From positions 62,001-126,000 of the forward strand of contig UWYS01000003.1 in the NCBI GenBank assembly GCA_900291925.1: a DNA stretch of 64,000 bases, in the 5' to 3' direction. The notes under the pieces are model-generated. The model ran no database searches and was not told where the DNA came from. It was given only the letters and a program-made list of their open reading frames with translations. This stretch comes from Thecaphora thlaspeos (Eukaryota; Basidiomycota; Ustilaginomycetes; Urocystidales; Glomosporiaceae). Position numbers and translations under genes: made by a program. Shown here piece by piece: positions 10,643 to 23,042 of the stretch. Positions within the stretch are counted from its first letter, which is position 1. Each line of letters starts with the position of its first letter.

Positions 10643-13481
10643 TAAGACGACCAGGCGCGCTCGGGCCGCAAGCTGAGCCGTGGACGCTTGGGCCGCACGC
10701 CTACCTACCGCCATATTCCTTCGCCACCACCGACACCACCACCACCACCACCGACACCGACACTTCCTAGCCCATCTCTCACCCGGCTCCCATCTCAACA
10801 GCCGGCATCGCGCAGGCTTCTGCACACCGTACTACCCACTCCTCTCCCAATATCCTTCCACATCCTCTCTCTCGCTCCCTCAACGTCTCCGGTCCACCTT
10901 TTGGTGCATGTCGTCTCTCTGAATGCGCCATCGCTCTAGCTGGTGGCGCTCGTTGACTGCCCTCGTCACAGTAACTCGACCTCGAAACTTCAGCTCTTGC
11001 TGACCGACATCGTCGCATCCTTGCCTCCTCTCCTCTCTGCCTGCTCTTGCTCACCATGGCATCTCCGACGTTGCCCCTTGCGTCTCCAACACGCTCGTCC
11101 CATCCCCTCCGCGTTGAGAGCCCCACGCTGGTCGAGAAGCTCGACCAGATCCGCACGCTACTACAAGTTCTCCGCGGAAGAGGTCTTTCCGTATACGTCG
11201 ACTTCCTCTGTCTCGCGGGCCGATCGATTTTCGGCACTACAGTACACACTGCCACTATGGCAATGAACTTGCACGTAAACTTTGGCGAGATCGTCACAGC
11301 TTGCCGCCAGCTCCGCGGCACGCCAGCAGTGCCGGATTGGCTCGAGGCCCGCCTCACGATGCTCTCCGGTGGTGACGCTCCCATCCTTCCTGCAGCTGAG
11401 CTCTGCCAGCTCGCTCAGCGCTTTGATGCCACGGCCGACAGCTTCAGCGAGGCGCCCTTTCTCCTCCACCTCCTCCTCTCCGGCTTCCAGTACGAAACTC
11501 ACGCGCGGACGAGCTGGGACAATGAGCATTACACTGCCATTTCTAACGCCTTCCTCGACCGTCCTATCCTTCACGACGCGCATCTCAACCTCGTCAACGC
11601 CATCGCCCAGTCCTACGAGAAGGCCTACTGCGACGAGCCTAATGAACCCAAAGCGTACGGTCGCGTCGTCCATGTGGTTCAGTCTAGCGGGACGGGTAAA
11701 AGCAAGCTCGTGCACGAGCTCTGCAAAGCCCTCCCCGGCCTCACAGTGTGCATGCGCAAGCCGGGATCCCATGGCCAGCGCGGCTTCCCTTATGGCGACG
11801 ACGACTTCACCAGGTATTGCATCGATGAGCGCAAAGATCCCTTTGGTCGTCAGGCTGCCGCGACCGCTCTCCTGGCAAGGCTGCTGGCTGCACTTGCAGC
11901 TGGAACAGCACTGAACCAAGCCACGTCCAGCAGTGAAAGCAGCAGCAGCAGCAGCGGCGGTGCCAGCGGCGGCAGCAGCAACAGTAGCAGCAACTTCTGG
12001 CGACAATGGGCGGTCTCGAAAGAGCCCATCAATGTTGTACGCTCCTCTTTCTTCCACGAAGTCGCCACCTCCGCTGTAAATCTTGTCGAGCAAGGCAAGA
12101 AAAGTGGCTTGCTGCAACACCTTCGAGCCAAGCACGAGAAGCTCAAAGGATTTGCCGATGCCTTGAGCTACGCATGGTGTAATGAGGCCGCTGAAGCGCT
12201 TGCCGACAGGATCGACGATGCTGGCTGCCAGCCTCCCACGGGGCTGCACCCGGACACGGCAGCCTACCTTGCTGAGACACCGACATTCTTTCTCGCGCTC
12301 GACGAGGTCTCTTACCTCGAGCACGGGGGCGGTCTCCAGCTGATGGACCTTCGGCGTGCAGCCTTCTCTCTCTCCCGGACGCAAAAACGGCTCAGGCTGT
12401 GGTGTCTGCTGACGGACACCTTTTCCGGAATCTCAGAGCTGAATGAGCCGGCGATGGGCTCCGAACGCCTCGAGACTATTCCTCCTTTGCCGCCCTACGT
12501 CGACCTTCCCATGGACGTCAATGTCGACAAGGAGCTCTCAACATCCACCTGCACGCCGAAGGACGTCCTCAAAGTCAGCGCTCTGCAAAAGTTCGGACGA
12601 CCAGTGAGCTTAGCCTTCCGCTTGGTGCATTCCGATATCGCTCGACTCATCTACTAACCACTTCTTATACCCGCTGTTTCTTCCGCTGTTTCTACCGCTC
12701 AGCTGTGGGCTGCAGGTGTAGCACCGAGCGAAGTATTGGAATTTGCGGGATACAAGCTCTTTGGTTCCGAGGGCTTCCAGCCCAAGAACCTTGACCACGT
12801 CGTCGCCGCCTTCTCGTCGCGCGTGTGGCTGGACCTCGTCTGTCACACGGAGCGCGCTGCGCCTCACGTTCCGCGCAAACGCAAGCTCGGCGACGAAGCG
12901 ATGACCCTCGAGCTGGCGACAGAAGGCGTTCGACGCCACCTTCGAATCTTCACAGGTTTCTCGAAGAACGGATTAAGCGAAACGACAACCGTTAGCGAGC
13001 CAATTCTCTCACTTGCCGCTGAATCGAGCCTGATGCAGGGTACAAACTACGAGCAAGCTCTGAGAACTTTGTTCTCTCACTTGGTCCCAACGGGCAAGCT
13101 TGTTGCTCAAGGACAGACAGGAGAGTTCCTGGCACGTGTCATGCTTATCATCGCACGCGACCATTGCATGGCCGGCAGCATCGACATTACTGGCGTCGAC
13201 AGCGGCAGGCGTGACCAGAACGATGCCGAAGATCCGCACGCAGCGATGTTCTCGGCCGCCGAGTTCTTTCGAACGCTGCTCGGGCCTCGATTTGGACTTG
13301 TCTCCGATGACGAGGTTCAACACCTTGCTGAGCTCCTCGAAGGGAACTTCATGGCATTCACCCACTTCATACCTGTTCAAGAGTGTTTCGAGACAATCAC
13401 AACGTGAGTAGACGTGCCTAGGATCACGGAGCGGCTCTTGCTGTGGCACGATCACCCATACCCTTGCGCCCCGATCTCTGC
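10643..13481. repeat. Right arm of large inverted repeat
   Basis: Partner of 1-2839 in inverted orientation. It begins at TAAGACGACCAGG and includes a short CACCAC-rich tract near 10725-10765, the 5' region of the NTPase-nuclease gene, and its coding sequence into intron 2. The right end is undetermined because the left arm leaves the window at position 1. CpG content is normal here, in contrast to the spacer. Confidence 0.97.
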
Positions 13482-14151
13482 CGCTTGCAGAGAGGCGCTC
13501 GAGCGCGTGTGGCAACGGACAGCTGCGTTGCAATGCGCGCATGGCCAACGCGGTATCGACCTCATCTTGCCCGTCTATCGCGGCGATCCGAATCGACCAT
13601 TGGACAGAGAGCAATTCTCGTACTTGGGTGTACAGGTCAAACTGCGTAACGCCGTTACCCTACCGAGGCTCGAGTTGCGAAGAAGGCAGGATGTGATTGA
13701 GGGAGTGGACTGCAACGTCTGGGGCCCACGTGTGATGGACCTGCAAGCCGGACAGCATCGGCCCGTGACGATCATCATGGACCTGGGCATCGACACTCCT
13801 TCCCTGGCGAGGAGCAAGTTTTACGCCTGGATACCGGTGCACAAGCCTCCCAAGGAGCTCGACGAACTTGCCAACGTCAGGGACGACACTGGCGACGCCT
13901 CGCATTTGGACCAGCGCGCATCTCAAGCCGTACAGTCATGGATGCAAATTCATCAAAAGGCGGACGCCGCGGCGGCCGTGCTGCACGTTCGAGGTTGCGA
14001 TGGATCAAGCTATCCTGCGCTCAGGAAGATCCCCAATGCCGAGGGATGGGTGAAAGAACTGGCAACCTGCAACGTCGACAATGAGCCGATCTACCACGCT
14101 CTGGAGTTCTACAAGAAGAGTCGAGGCACATGGACCTTGAGCCTGTCGTGA
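11056..14151 (+). CDS. P-loop NTPase fused to probable PD-(D/E)XK nuclease, complete copy
   Basis: Three exons, 11056-12603, 12703-13403 and 13491-14151, give 969 aa. The introns are 99 and 87 nt, with GTGAGC...CAG and GTGAGT...CAG borders. The ATG at 11056 has a good context (CACCATGG). The Walker A motif GTGKS is at about residues 212-216 and Walker B (LALDE) ends near residue 417. A poly-serine linker lies around residues 290-313. In exon 3, IDLILP (Asp773) followed by GVQVK (Gln798, Lys800) fits the D...(E/Q)xK active site of restriction-endonuclease-like folds. NTPase-nuclease pairings of this sort are known from Crinkler-type effector proteins and from selfish elements; assignment here is inference. 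No signal peptide is evident. Its role, target and cellular site are unknown. Confidence 0.75.
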
Positions 14152-14852
14152 TCAGGTGGAGGGTCGCAAGGTGGGTCGGGATGGACAAGCGACGGCCGCA
14201 ACCCCAAATCACCAGGAAGGGCGGGCGCCAGAGAGGGCAGGGGCGACAAGCAAGAGAGAGAGGGAGAGCGTGGAGGCAATTGCTGGGGTGCGAGGAATAG
14301 GGAGAGGGAGAGAGAGCTGGAAAGGCAAAGCAAAGCAAAGCAAACCCATTGCAGGCAGCGCAACGGTCAACGAAGTGGGGGTGTCCCATGACCAAGTATT
14401 TCCCCTATGCCCTCGCTTTGTCTCGGCCTTGGGATTAATGGCAGTGGGGTGCACACCTGTATTTGTATCCGACAGCATTGCACGACAGATTTGACAAGAG
14501 ATTTCACGATCTTTGTCCCAAGCAGCGACCTTTGTGCACACAGGCATAGACGAGGAGGCACGGGTTGTGGGCAGGTAGAGAAGGACCTGAGCTCGAGAGG
14601 GCTATGGTGCTGCGCCTCGGCTCCGAGGCGGGGGCGCGTGACAGGCGTTGAGTGTGTGTAGTTGGATGGCGGGCAGAGAAAAAGGTAGGAAAAAGTCGAA
14701 TGAAAGCAAACAAGTCGTGCGAGTGCAGTTTGAGAGTAGTCAGAGTGTACCAAGTGACGCGCGTGTGCATTCGGCTTCGCAGGCGCAACTCGACGGCTCT
14801 TGCCTCTTGCCCACCATCCGCCGCCCTTGCTCGCTTGCTTGCCTGCATCGTC
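14152..14852. other. Intergenic region
   Basis: About 700 bp between the NTPase-nuclease gene and the Rrn11-like gene. It contains a short AAAGC tandem run (about 14325-14345) and purine-rich sequence. No convincing gene was seen. It should hold the terminator of the first gene and the promoter of the second. Confidence 0.6.
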
Positions 14853-16365
14853 ATGGAACCAGCCTACCTCTTCCAACCCCCTCGTTCCGTCAAAGTACGA
14901 GGCAACGTACACAGCAACTCGCATCTACCCTCCTCTCTCCCCTCCTACCTGCCACGCGAGACCGAACCGGTCGACTCGCTACGCCGACACCACCTTCGTC
15001 GCACCTTTGACCTCGTTCACCTCTTGCTGCTCCGACGCGACACCTTGCGCGCGGCCCGCGCCTTGACGGTCTTGATGCACGCCCACGAATGGTCCAGCCA
15101 CGAGCTTTGGAGGATCGGCTTGGCCCTCCTCGCCCTGCATCGTGGTCAAGACGATCCACACCACTCCGAGACCGACGAGCGCGATCAACAACGCCACCAC
15201 CACCACCAGATGCTCCAGCAACCACACCCAGACACGACAGACAGACGAATCACCTACCTCCGCAGCATCGCACGCACAAGTCGCTACCGTCTTTCCGTCC
15301 TACTAGACCTCATCCCCGACCTCATCTCCTCGTCCCGCTACACGGAAGCAATGGAAGAGCTCGACCTAGTCATCCATCTACACCCTTACAAGTCCTCCTC
15401 GACACTACATGTCTACCTCGGTCTACTCACTCTCCACTCCGCCCTCCAATCCGCACTCGCTCGTTCCAAAGCCATCGCCGACGAAGAGCGAGCCGATCGT
15501 TTCGGTAGCGCGCTCGACAACTGGGAGCAACAAGGCGACGAGCACGATGACGACACGGACCATACGTGGCACGGCGTAACCTGGCAAGACCTCGACGCTT
15601 CCACACTGCAGCTGGCCATGAGACATTTCGAGAATGCCGTCGCGACCAGTAGAAAGGTAGTCCAGACCGAGAGGGGCTTGGTCAACGAGGCGCTAAAGAG
15701 GGCGAGGTGGCGAGAGAGCCAGCGTTGGAGAGAGAGGAGACACGGTAGATCTAGATCTGCCAACCGTGCCACACTCGCTACGACAAGGGGAGAGGCGGGT
15801 GAGGGCGAGCGCGAGCACGATCGCGAGCCCCACCTCACAACAGACGACGAAACACAACATACTGAACGACCTTGGCTGGCCGATAACGATCAAGACCAAG
15901 AAGACGACATCGATGCCAGCAGGGACCGAGACCATCACCAAGATCCAGAACTCGACAACGACGACACACACCAACCACCCTGGTCCGCCACAGTCGCGAG
16001 AACGTTTTTGGACCTAGTACGTTCCCCCCTTCCTCCCCTTTCGTAAAACCCTCCAATCCCCGTCGGTCCTTTACTGACCTCCGCCTCCTCTCTCTCTCTT
16101 CCAGCTCCAACCGCAGATACCATCATATCAACCCTACGGTTCGATTTCCCACCATTCATCCCGACCTTTCCAACTGTCGCATCTCGAAAACGACAACCAT
16201 CTACATCTACCGATATCGAACGGCACGCCAGACAAAAGGGAGAAAAGTCCACACTTTCCACCAAGCGTGAACGATCCATCGTTCGACCTGATTCTCAATT
16301 CTAAAACGACGCATCAAGACGAGCCCAACGTCACAGACACATCCCCATCCTACAGTCAACATTGA
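14853..16365 (+). CDS. RRN11: Rrn11/TAF1A-like RNA polymerase I initiation factor (probable)
   Basis: Two exons, 14853-16016 and 16105-16365, separated by an 88-nt intron (GTACGT...CCAG), give 474 aa. The N-terminal third (RRDTLRAARALTVLMH, then ELWRIGLALL) resembles the helical TPR-like repeats of the Rrn11 family, a core-factor subunit that recruits Pol I to the rDNA promoter. Further helices with a TPR look (RYTEAMEELDLVIHLHPY) follow. The C-terminal half is low-complexity, rich in Asp, His and Arg. The gene is convergent with CND1; the two stop codons are only about 45 bp apart. The family assignment rests on pattern memory, so a generic TPR protein is the alternative. Confidence 0.6.
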
Positions 16366-16410
16366 AATTGTACCATCAACTCAATCTTGTATCATACAAA
16401 TGCATACCAA

Positions 16411-19400
16411 TCAAGTTTCAGACAAGACGCTACTCCTCGCAGTCCTTCTCGTTCCTCTTGCACATCCTCCTCTTGTCGCAGGAACCTTTGACTTCCCCTT
16501 CTTCTCCGCTCTAGCCACTTTAGCCTGCGTCGCACCTTCAAACGCCTCATCCTGTTCCCCCTTTGTCGCGAAATTCGTAAGAATCTCTTCGAATTCACGA
16601 AGGTCCGAGTCGCTCGTCTTGTTCGATGCCGATTTGTTCGTTCGCGCCTTGGAGAGGATCTCGAGGAATCGTTTGTAGACTTCTGGTTGGTGGAGCTTGT
16701 CTTGGTCTGAACGATCGGGAGGAAGAACAAGGAGGGTTCAAGAGAAGGTGTGAGCAAGAAGAGAGAAGAAAAGGAGCGCGAGCGCGAGCAAAGTGACGGA
16801 AGGACACGCGGCGACGGCAACGTACAGAAGGGCAGGCCGTCGATCAGCTTCTTGATGGATCGTTCCGACTTGTACGGCAGCAGCGAGAGGCAGAAGGCAA
16901 TGTCGCGCCACTGTCGTTCCTCTGACGCCAGGCGGAATCTGATGTCGTGTAGTGAAGTCGTCGAAGGGTGTAGCGTGAGCAAAGAGTCAGCCATCTCTTC
17001 CCCCTCTCATCGCAGAAGCCCTTGCCGTGCCGGACCACGCCACCGCCCTGCTGCTCACCTCTGACACAGCTTCTCCACCACGTTCTCGGCCTGCTTCTCC
17101 TTGTCGATAAAGGTAAAGATGAACTTCATCGTCCTGGCGAACGTCTCTTCGTCGACGGCGTGCTTGCCGATGCTGAGGTGCGAGATGATGTCGGGGAGGT
17201 TGTTGTACACGGCGTTCTCTTTGGTCGATAGCTCGCTGAAGAAGAGCTTCGCCAGATCGCTCACCCTCGGCTCCTCGTCCTCGAGGCACTTGGCCATCTC
17301 GCCGAGCTGGCCCTTGACCTTGATCATGCCGTTGAGGATCAGGTGCGTGAGCACCATGAGCGTATGCTTCTTGACGCCCAGATCGACATCGTTGAGCCCG
17401 GCGTAGAGGCGATCGCTGTTTTCGTCGACGAGCGAGCCGAAGCAGATGGCAATGTCGCCCAGAGCGATGACGACGTTGGAGCGGATCACGGCGTCCTTCG
17501 AGGTCGAGAGGATGTGCAGCAGTAGCGCCAGGTTTGTCTCGCAGAAGCTCGACGAGACGCACATGAACTTGCACAGCGTCAGGACGGCCGCTTTGCGGAC
17601 AAAGTCGTTCTGCAGTGCGTGCAGACAAAGGGACCAAGGAGGAGGTCAGGATAAGGGCTCGGGTCAGTTGTCGGTGTCGGTCGCGTTCTTCTTCAGCCTT
17701 TCTCTCTGCTACCATCGCCGACTCACCGGGTACGACTTGGGGCTGCTGCAGATGTGTGTCACCAGCGGTCCAAAGACGGCCAGCACGCTACGGTCGCCAA
17801 AGAGCAGCTCCTTTTCCCGGATGCTGGCAATGACGTCGCCGATCTCGTCCTCGGCGTTGCCGGCGACCTGGTCGAGCTCCTCGACGGCCGCAGCCGCAGC
17901 CTTACCGCGCTTGCCCTCCGAGACCGCCTTGGCCATCGCCTTTTCTCGCTCGGCTTCGGCCTTGCGCCGCTTGTACTCGCGCTCGACCAGCTCGAGGTAG
18001 ACGATCTGCTTGAGCGCGACGTGGCCCACGACAAAGAGCAGTTGCGACAGCTGGAACGCGTCGCCCTGGACGTTGGCGGCGGGCTCGGGGCTGGGCGAAT
18101 CGGCGCGCGCAGATACGGCCGCGTCCGAGGCGGCAGAAGAGGAGGATGAGGCGGCGGCGCCATCGACGTCCATAGCTCCGGGCGAGCTGGCGCGGCTCTG
18201 CGTCGCCGTCTCACCTGCTTCTCCCGCGGCAGCAGCGGCAGCGGCTACTGGTGCCGCCGGCTTGGGCGCAAAGACGCGTATCGTCATGCTCTTGATGATG
18301 TCGGCGCAGAGGGCGTCGGGCTGCTCGCCGAGTAGGTAGACGGTCTGAATGGCATTTTCAGCGAGGCTGAACCATTCGCCCTTGCTCTCGCCCTTGAGCA
18401 CCTCGCTCGGCATCTGGATGGCCGCTCGCAGCCGCGCAAACATGGCATGGTTCATCGGGTAGCGGACGCTCTCGTCACTGAGCGCGCCCTTCACCTTCTT
18501 GACGCTGCCACCAACGCGCTGGAGGGCGATGCACGAGTACTTGGCGAGCACCACGTCGCGCGCGCCAAGCGGGCCGAGGCCGATCTTGAGAAGGAGCTCG
18601 ATCTTCTCCGAAACGATCTCACGGCGCGCGACGGCGAGCATGCTGAGGACGATGATGGCGCCGCGCCGCTGCGCCTTGGGAATCGCGCGGGGGACCGAGT
18701 AGACGGCCCACAGCTTGGCGACGACGTCCGGGTGGACGAGGCCCTCGGACTCCATCGTCTTGATCAGCTCCTCGAGGCTCGTCAGCTCGGCCAGCGTCGC
18801 GCCAAAGGTCCGCTCGATCATGTTGCGCGCGATCCGCGCGACGTTGTCCTTGGCGTTGAGGCCCGGGCGCGCCTCAAAGTAAAGGGCGCGGTAGACCTCG
18901 ATCAGCCGGCTGCGCACGCCCTTTAGTTGGCTCCCGTCCTCCATGACGAGTGTGTTATCCTTTGTCCAGATCAGGTGGACCATCTTGCGAATCCCGTCGG
19001 CGGCGCCAGCGAGGCGGTACTCATAGGCGACGCGGAAGAACTCCATGCTCTCGAGGACTTCGGCCTTGTTGGTCGAGACGAGTAGCTGGGAGAGGATCGG
19101 CATGGCGCCCTCGAGCTGCGTGATGAAGTGGACCGCGTCGTCGTAGTAGCGCTTGGTGAGGCGGAGCTTCATGATCTTTTCTCCGTCGACCGGCTGCATC
19201 TGCGCTTGGGCCGCCGCTAACGCCCCGAGATCGACCCCGGAGCGTCGGCCCTTTTTCGCCTTCTTGGCAGCTGCCGCCGCCCCTTTCCTGGCTGCGTTTG
19301 GCTTGGGCGTGCGATCGCCATCGTCCTTGTCGACGTCCATGGTCTCGTCTGCGTCTTCCTCGCCGTCATTATCGTCGTCGCCGTCGTCCTCGTCCAGCTC

Positions 19401-20975
19401 CTGCTCTCCCGGCAACTCGAGCGATCCCTCGGTCGCCTCGAGCTCCTTGCTGACGGTGTCGTAGCGCTTCTGCCATTCGGCGAGATTGAGCTCGCCGCCA
19501 TGGAGGACACCGTAGGGGTGGGTGAGGATGAGCTTGGTGAGGAGGGCAATGGCGTTCTTGCGGACGCCGCTGCTCTTGTCCTCGAGGGCGCGGATGACGA
19601 AGTCGGTCATCTCGGTACGCTGCTTGGGGAACTTTGTCGGGAGGTCGCACAGCCTAGTGCAAACGGTGATGAGCTTGCTGCGGACGTACGAGTTGAGGTC
19701 GAGGAAACGCTCGATCAGGCAGCCGAAAAAGGTTTCGATCTGCTTCTTGCGCGCCTCTATGCTGCCGCGCTGCTCGTCGGCGCTGCCGTCGTTGCCGCCC
19801 GCCCCGCCAGCAGCAGAGGCGGAAGACGACGAAGATGCGCCCGTGGTGAGGGCGTCGTCGGTCGTCGTCAGCTCGCGGATGAGCAGGCCGAGCGTCTCGA
19901 TCATGGCGTTGCGCATCGGGTACGACTCGCTGTCGAGGTGCTTCTGAAGCAGGGCGATCTGCTTGAGGACGCTGCGCGGGCTGAGCTCGGCCATGCGGAC
20001 AAGGAAGCGACCGAAGCTTCTGGGGCTCTTTGTGTCCATTGCGCCAAAGTTCTTGCCGGCGACCTCGCGCAGGACGTCCTCGCCGAGGCGTTCATAGTCA
20101 AACTCGGCGCGCATCACGGCGAGCAGCTCGGCCATGGGCTCGGCTAGGTGCTCATAGTACTGGAGGCTCTGCATGATGCTTGTCTGGGCGCTAAAGGCTT
20201 GGGCGTGAGCCTTGACTGCCTGGCAGATGACCTTGAAGATGCCGAGCTTGATGGCCTGGACCTTGAGGTGGCCCTCGTTCTCCTGAAGGAGGAGGGCAGG
20301 CCTCATGATGCAGCCGGAGACGTAGGCGTCGCGCGCGGCGGTCACGGTCCACATGCGCTCGGAGCGGACACGGAGCGCCCTCAACATGAGTGCGAGCACG
20401 GCGGGGATGGAGTCGGACCACGCCCAAGCGTCTGCCTTGGCGCCCGTCGATTTGGCGCCAGCGGTTGCCTTAGCTCCGCCTCGCCTGCCCTTTGCTGTGA
20501 CTGCTGTTGTCGTTGAAGATGATGTCGGCGCTGCTGAAGCGGCTGCGGCGGCGGCTGTGTCTGCACGCCCGCCGCTGTGCTTCTCGGCGACCTGAACGAA
20601 CCACTGAAGGAGGAAGGCATACATCTGGAGCGGATGCGCGTGGCCGGCGTAGGCGTTTGGATCGTCGCCGTCGAGCTCTCTCTGTGCGTCTTGAAGGGCA
20701 TTTGTCATGCCGCTGAGAATGGCGTCGAGGAGCTTGTGGCAGGTGTTTGGCGAGAGCGTGGCATAGTGCTTGAGGTAAGAGCGGAAGAGGTCGAAGGTCT
20801 CTGGATTTGTGATGTTTTCCGCCGAGGCGGTGATGGTGTCTACGGCAGCGTCGAGAGTGGAGAGCTGTTCTGCGGGTGCAAGGTCGTCGAGGAGAACCTC
20901 TAGCGGGATGATGTAGGGCTGATCCTGGAGCAGGAGGAGCTCATCTGCGAGGTTGTAGGAGCCCGAGTCGGCCAT
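16411..20975 (-). CDS. CND1: Condensin complex subunit 1 (CAP-D2/Ycs4/Cnd1)
   Basis: Four exons on the minus strand, 20975-17727, 17609-17059, 16938-16826 and 16706-16411, give 1402 aa. The introns are 117, 120 and 119 nt with GTGAGT, GTGAGC and GTACGT donors. Condensin subunit 1 is the HEAT-repeat subunit of the SMC2/SMC4 condensin complex that compacts mitotic chromosomes. The N-terminus (MADSGSYNLADELLLL) and the C-terminal HEAT region (KAAVLTLCKFMCVSS; RQWRDIAFCLSLLPYKSERS) match the family. An acidic stretch with Ser/Ala-rich linkers interrupts the middle (about residues 525-570). The C-terminal tail is Lys/Arg-rich. The start was chosen at the ATG that fits the conserved N-terminus; the open frame extends upstream without family similarity. 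Confidence 0.96.
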
Positions 20976-21298
20976 TGTGGCGGACGGGCGGACGGGCGGG
21001 CGAGGCGTTGCTGGTGCGCGTCGGTGGTGGTGGGAGGCGCGTGTGTGGCGGTCGCCTGTGTTGATTGGAAGCGTGAATCTTCTGCTCGGGGGAGGTGCTG
21101 GTGGAGGTGTCGGTGGTGGTGCTTGTGGGGATGGTGGAGGTTGAGGGCGCGGCGGATGGCGGAAGTGAAGGTGGAAGGGACGCAGCAAGGGACGACGGCG
21201 GGGGCGTGTGTGGAGCAGAGCGAGCGAGCAAGGCAGGGTAGAAGAGAGCAACACGCCCTCGCCCTCGCCCTCGCCCTCAGCCCTCAGCCCTTTTGGCC

Positions 21299-21300
<2 letters not shown>

Positions 21301-21332
<32 letters not shown>
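21301..21332 (+). repeat. (GT)16 microsatellite
   Basis: Sixteen uninterrupted GT units in the 904-bp divergent intergenic region between CND1 and SEC62. A short CCCTCG/CCCTCA run lies just upstream (about 21250-21290). Confidence 0.98.
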
Positions 21333-21333
<1 letters not shown>

Positions 21334-21879
21334 TGTCTGCAGGCGCGCGGCGCGCCCTCAGCACGGCCTCGCCTGGCCTGCTTCGCGTCCTGCGCCCGCC
21401 AGCGTGCGGCGCGCTCCCTGCCCGCACTAGATACATACACGGAGTAATTTCTTGGCCGCTTGCCCGACTCCCGAACGCATCCATCACGTGCCGCTGGTCT
21501 GGCCTGGCCTACTGTAGCCAGCTGGCGCGGCGCGGCCAGCAAGTGTAAAAGAGTTACCTCTTGCGCGCTGGCTCGGCGTCGGCTGGCGTCGCCTGGAAGA
21601 AGGCTTGCTGGCATGTGCGCCCCGCGCCGCCCTCACGCCCTTTCTCCTTGGCCCCGCCCCCTCGCTCGCGTCCGTTACTACTATCTCGTCCACCACCATC
21701 AGCCAGCTGCTTCCTTGCTTGTCGACGTCACATTCTACCCCTCCAGACACCACAGCGCTCCTACACCGACGCTCGCCTGGACCACGACTTGCAGCGTATA
21801 GCCTGCCCACCACAGCCCACCACCCGGCCTCCGTCGAACCGAGCGCACCTAACCCACCACACACACACACACAGCCAAG

Positions 21880-23042
21880 ATGGTGAGTCCTCGGCCTCGA
21901 GGCACATGCATGCTTTTCCCTGGCCCACGAGACTGATTAGCCTCACCCTCTCCGCGCACCCGACAGGAGCAACAATCAGCCGCATCGCCGCAGGTGCGTA
22001 ACGTCGTCAACTTCCTCCGCAACAAGGCAGGCCTAAAGACAAAGGTCGGCGTCCTAAACGGCAAGCGCGTAGACTACTTCAAGGGCTCCTCCGCCGTAAA
22101 GGCCGTCCTCTCGCCCGCCTATGCCAAGCTCAAGGACGCCCCCAAGATCGACAGCGAGGAAGAAGCCATGATGCAGCTCCACAACATCATCCCCTATGCA
22201 TTCTTCCTCCGCGTCGACCGCGGTCCCAGCACCGGCGGCAAGGACGCGCCAAAGGTCGTCCAGATCAACCAGCAGCAGCTCTTCAAGCCCGACCTGGTAA
22301 GCCGTCTCGCTGCCGCTGTTCGACCAACCCCGCACCCTCTCACGCTCATCCTCCCGTTCCCGCGTCCCCTCGCCTGCCCCGCAGCACTACGTCTGGCTGT
22401 ACGAGGGCTCCCAGCTTGGCCTCAAGCTGGCCGGCGTCGGCATGGTCGCCGTGATGCTGGCCGGCGTCATGTTCCCCCTCTGGCCGCCGTCGATGCGTCT
22501 GGGCGTCTGGTACCTCTCGATCGGCGTGCTCGGCCTGATTGGCCTCTTCTTTGCCATTGCGATTGCCCGCCTCATCTTCTGGGTCATTTCGCTCGTCGTG
22601 CTCCGCCCCGGCATCTGGATCTTCCCTAACCTGTTTGAGGACGTCGGCTTTGTCGATTCCTTTATCCCCTTTTGGGCGTGGGACGTCCCGCCGCCCAAGA
22701 AGGAGAAGAAGGCCAAGAAGGGCGGCGCCAAGGCGATCAGGGCGGAAAAGGAGAGCGCAAAAGCCGGTGCGGGTGCGAGGCAGCAGGCCATCGCCGTGAG
22801 TAGGGCCGCGCTCCCCAGTGAGAGTCGGGACTGGACGACGACAAAGACGGCATCACTGACACGCCATTCCCCCGTCTGTTGTTGCGCCGCACCAGAACCT
22901 TCCTGGAGCGCCGCAGCAGCCCACGGCCCCGCGTGCACCCCAAGCAGCGACCGACTCTCAGCCTGCGGTCTACAACGCCAACGCCAAGACCGGTGCGGGA
23001 GGTCCGGGAGGAGCGTCCGACAGCCTCAACGACATCAACTAG
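21880..23042 (+). CDS. SEC62: Sec62, ER protein translocation subunit
   Basis: Four exons, 21880-21882, 21967-22296, 22385-22795 and 22896-23042, give 296 aa. Exon 1 codes for the start methionine only; the ATG is directly followed by a GTGAGT donor. Introns are 84, 88 and 100 nt. Sec62 joins the Sec61/Sec63 channel for post-translational import into the ER. The cytosolic N-domain is recognisable (VVNFLRNKAGLKTKVGVLNG, then VDYFKGSSAVKAVL). Two transmembrane helices follow (about residues 125-145 and 155-185) and then the conserved FEDVGFVDSFIPFWAWD. The C-terminal tail is Lys-rich and then Gln/Pro/Gly-rich. It is divergent from CND1. Confidence 0.96.

Noticed and set aside
12604..12735. Separate genes for the NTPase part and the downstream 223-codon and 245-codon frames
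   Set aside because: All three frames are in the same phase, and good GT...AG introns of 99 and 87 nt join them into one protein that places the nuclease motifs at the C-terminus.
13404..13421. An 18-nt intron at the second stop of the NTPase-nuclease gene
   Set aside because: Too short for a spliceosomal intron; the 87-nt intron ending at 13490 keeps the frame and has a pyrimidine-rich end.
15089..15508. Other long frames inside RRN11, CND1, ORC2, RIC1 and SSK2
   Set aside because: They overlap conserved coding sequence and consist of Arg/Ser/Pro-rich shadow translations.
21250..21290. Telomere-like repeat
   Set aside because: The CCCTCG/CCCTCA units do not match TTAGGG or its complement, and the site lies between two ordinary genes.
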